From Pseudobacter ginsenosidimutans (GTDB lineage Bacteria; Bacteroidota; Bacteroidia; Chitinophagales; Chitinophagaceae), in the NCBI RefSeq assembly GCF_007970185.1, contig NZ_CP042431.1:992001-1056000 (forward strand): DNA of 64,000 nucleotides, read 5' to 3'. Positions within the stretch are counted from its first letter, which is position 1, and every line of letters starts with the position of its first letter. The position numbers and the translations under genes are program-made. Below are positions 63,026-64,000 of this stretch, in pieces. Below the pieces are notes generated by a model. It worked only from the letters and a program-made list of their open reading frames with translations. It made no database searches and had not been told where the DNA came from.

Positions 63026-64000
63026 ATGGAGCGCGGTTTTTACAATGATGACTTTGAGCAACTGATCAGGCAAAAAGCTGACCAATACAAAATGTTTCCT
63101 TCCGAAAATGCATGGAAAGGAATTCATCGCTCATTGCATACGCGCAGAAAATGGTATGGTCTTGGTTTATTGCTTTTCCTTGGCGGCATCAGTTACCTCG
63201 CATCATTGCAACTGATGGCACCTTCCACTCCTGCAAAAAAGATCCATATACATTCACCTGCTTCCAGCACAACCGATCAATCCGGCAATTCATCTTCCAA
63301 TACAATTTCTATCAATGGGCCTGTTGCAGTAGCTTCCAATTCTTCCAGCTCCGGTCAGAGCGGATCCGGTTTCACCGTATTCTCCCCGGCGCCATTCAGG
63401 GGCACTGACAACGATGATGAAGAAACTCCTGTTACCTATCCATCCGAATCAGATCTTCCCCATACCATAGTGATCACAGAATTGCCTGAACAAACTATCG
63501 TGGATGAGATCTTCCTGGAAAAGCCAAGAAAAACAAGCAATGCCGTAACTGCATTCCCTGTTTTCCCTGGCCAGCCTGAAGAAACACCTGTAGCCGGACT
63601 TGCACTGGTAACCGATGTTTCCGATACGAAGATCAACAGCCATGAGATCAAAATTCCAGCTGCTTCCAAAACAACGGCCAGTACTCAAAAATCCGGCAAG
63701 GAAGAAGATGAAAAAAGGATCAACTGGCTCCAGGAATACGCAGTGTATGAGCTAACGCCCCCGCCTATGCGCAGATGGGCCTGGCAGCTGGCATTCTCTC
63801 CTACCATGAACTACCGCAAACTCACCAGCAATACCAGCGTGTATGATCAGATCAATATCAAAGGACTGCCCGCAGGCGCCATTGAGGGCAAACCCGAAAC
63901 CCTTGTAAGCCATCAACCCGCCTTGGGCTTCGGACTGGGATCTTACATGGTATACTCCATCAACAAGAATTTCAGGGTTACTGCCGGTCTGCAACTGAAT
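63026..64000 (+). CDS. Sigma-associated membrane/outer-membrane barrel protein (3' end outside window)
   Basis: The frame is open for 325 codons to the window edge. The N-terminal cytoplasmic segment FEQLIRQKADQYKMFPSENAWKGIHRSLH is a motif seen in proteins that follow sigma factors in Chitinophagaceae. One membrane helix is at about residues 45-60, then a long Ser/Pro-rich low-complexity linker (about 68-245), then aromatic beta-strand-like sequence (RRWAWQLAFSPTMNYRKL, VSHQPALGFGLGSYMVYSI) of a beta-barrel. It may signal between the outer membrane and the sigma factor. The C-terminal half is missing here. Confidence 0.7.
   Translation, partial: MERGFYNDDFEQLIRQKADQYKMFPSENAWKGIHRSLHTRRKWYGLGLLLFLGGISYLASLQLMAPSTPAKKIHIHSPASSTTDQSGNSSSNTISINGPVAVASNSSSSGQSGSGFTVFSPAPFRGTDNDDEETPVTYPSESDLPHTIVITELPEQTIVDEIFLEKPRKTSNAVTAFPVFPGQPEETPVAGLALVTDVSDTKINSHEIKIPAASKTTASTQKSGKEEDEKRINWLQEYAVYELTPPPMRRWAWQLAFSPTMNYRKLTSNTSVYDQINIKGLPAGAIEGKPETLVSHQPALGFGLGSYMVYSINKNFRVTAGLQLN

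Noticed and set aside
1-64000. CRISPR arrays, tRNA or rRNA genes, insertion sequences
   Set aside because: No regularly spaced repeats of 20-40 bp, no tRNA-like cloverleaf in the gaps I read, no rRNA motifs and no transposase frame were seen.

Overview
The window is chromosomal DNA of a Bacteroidota member, most likely family Chitinophagaceae. The evidence is gldF/gldG, an acpP-fabF-rnc block, a TonB receptor plus surface-lipoprotein pair, DUF5690, DUF4783 and DUF4870 proteins, the 'MFPSENAW' sigma-partner family, and promoters carrying the Bacteroidota -7 element TAnnTTTG instead of TATAAT. Shine-Dalgarno signals are weak, so several starts were set by family alignment and by the position of the -7 element. 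I see no rRNA, tRNA, CRISPR array, insertion sequence, prophage or integrase.

Layout. 1-11 kb: 3'-truncated murF, terC, gldF-gldG, a 560-bp gap with a candidate structured RNA, cysteine desulfurase, methylmalonyl-CoA epimerase, rnc, fabF, acpP, and small acetyltransferase, membrane and TPR proteins. 11-19 kb: mfd, a flavin reductase, glyS, small membrane proteins, a MazG-like protein, dtd and arfB. 19.4-21.3 kb: an MbnP/MbnH-like copper-protein pair. 21.3-26.3 kb: a lipoprotein, an NADP-binding protein, a DUF5690 transporter, and a metallophosphatase plus glycosyltransferase operon. 26.3-34.4 kb: a phosphate locus (beta-helix lipoprotein, TonB receptor, OprO/P porin, DUF47 protein, PiT transporter) with two arrays of four 11-bp direct repeats that look like PHO boxes. 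A candidate small RNA precedes it.

34.5-37.5 kb: rfbA, galE and a transketolase C-terminal subunit. 37.6-39.3 kb: an AT-rich AlbA_2/Schlafen-type gene with an in-frame stop inside its first domain. 39.4-41.2 kb: an ECF sigma, a triple-repeat membrane partner and a Spy-like protein. 41.3-48 kb: the rod-shape operon mreB-mreC-mreD-mrdA-rodA plus an MBL-fold hydrolase. 48-51.5 kb: alpha/beta hydrolase, tryptophan 2,3-dioxygenase and purD. 51.7-55.5 kb: POT and OPT peptide transporters. 55.6-62.1 kb: a lipoprotein, apaG, icd, a SUI1-family protein, nadC, a DUF4783 protein and gpmI. 62.4-64 kb: a second ECF sigma with a membrane partner that runs off the window.

Most of the window is housekeeping. 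The parts worth a second look are the phosphate locus with its repeat arrays, the MbnP/MbnH pair, two unannotated RNA candidates, the interrupted AlbA_2 gene, the triple-repeat sigma partner, and several genes whose start codon sits so close to the -7 element that their mRNA is probably leaderless.
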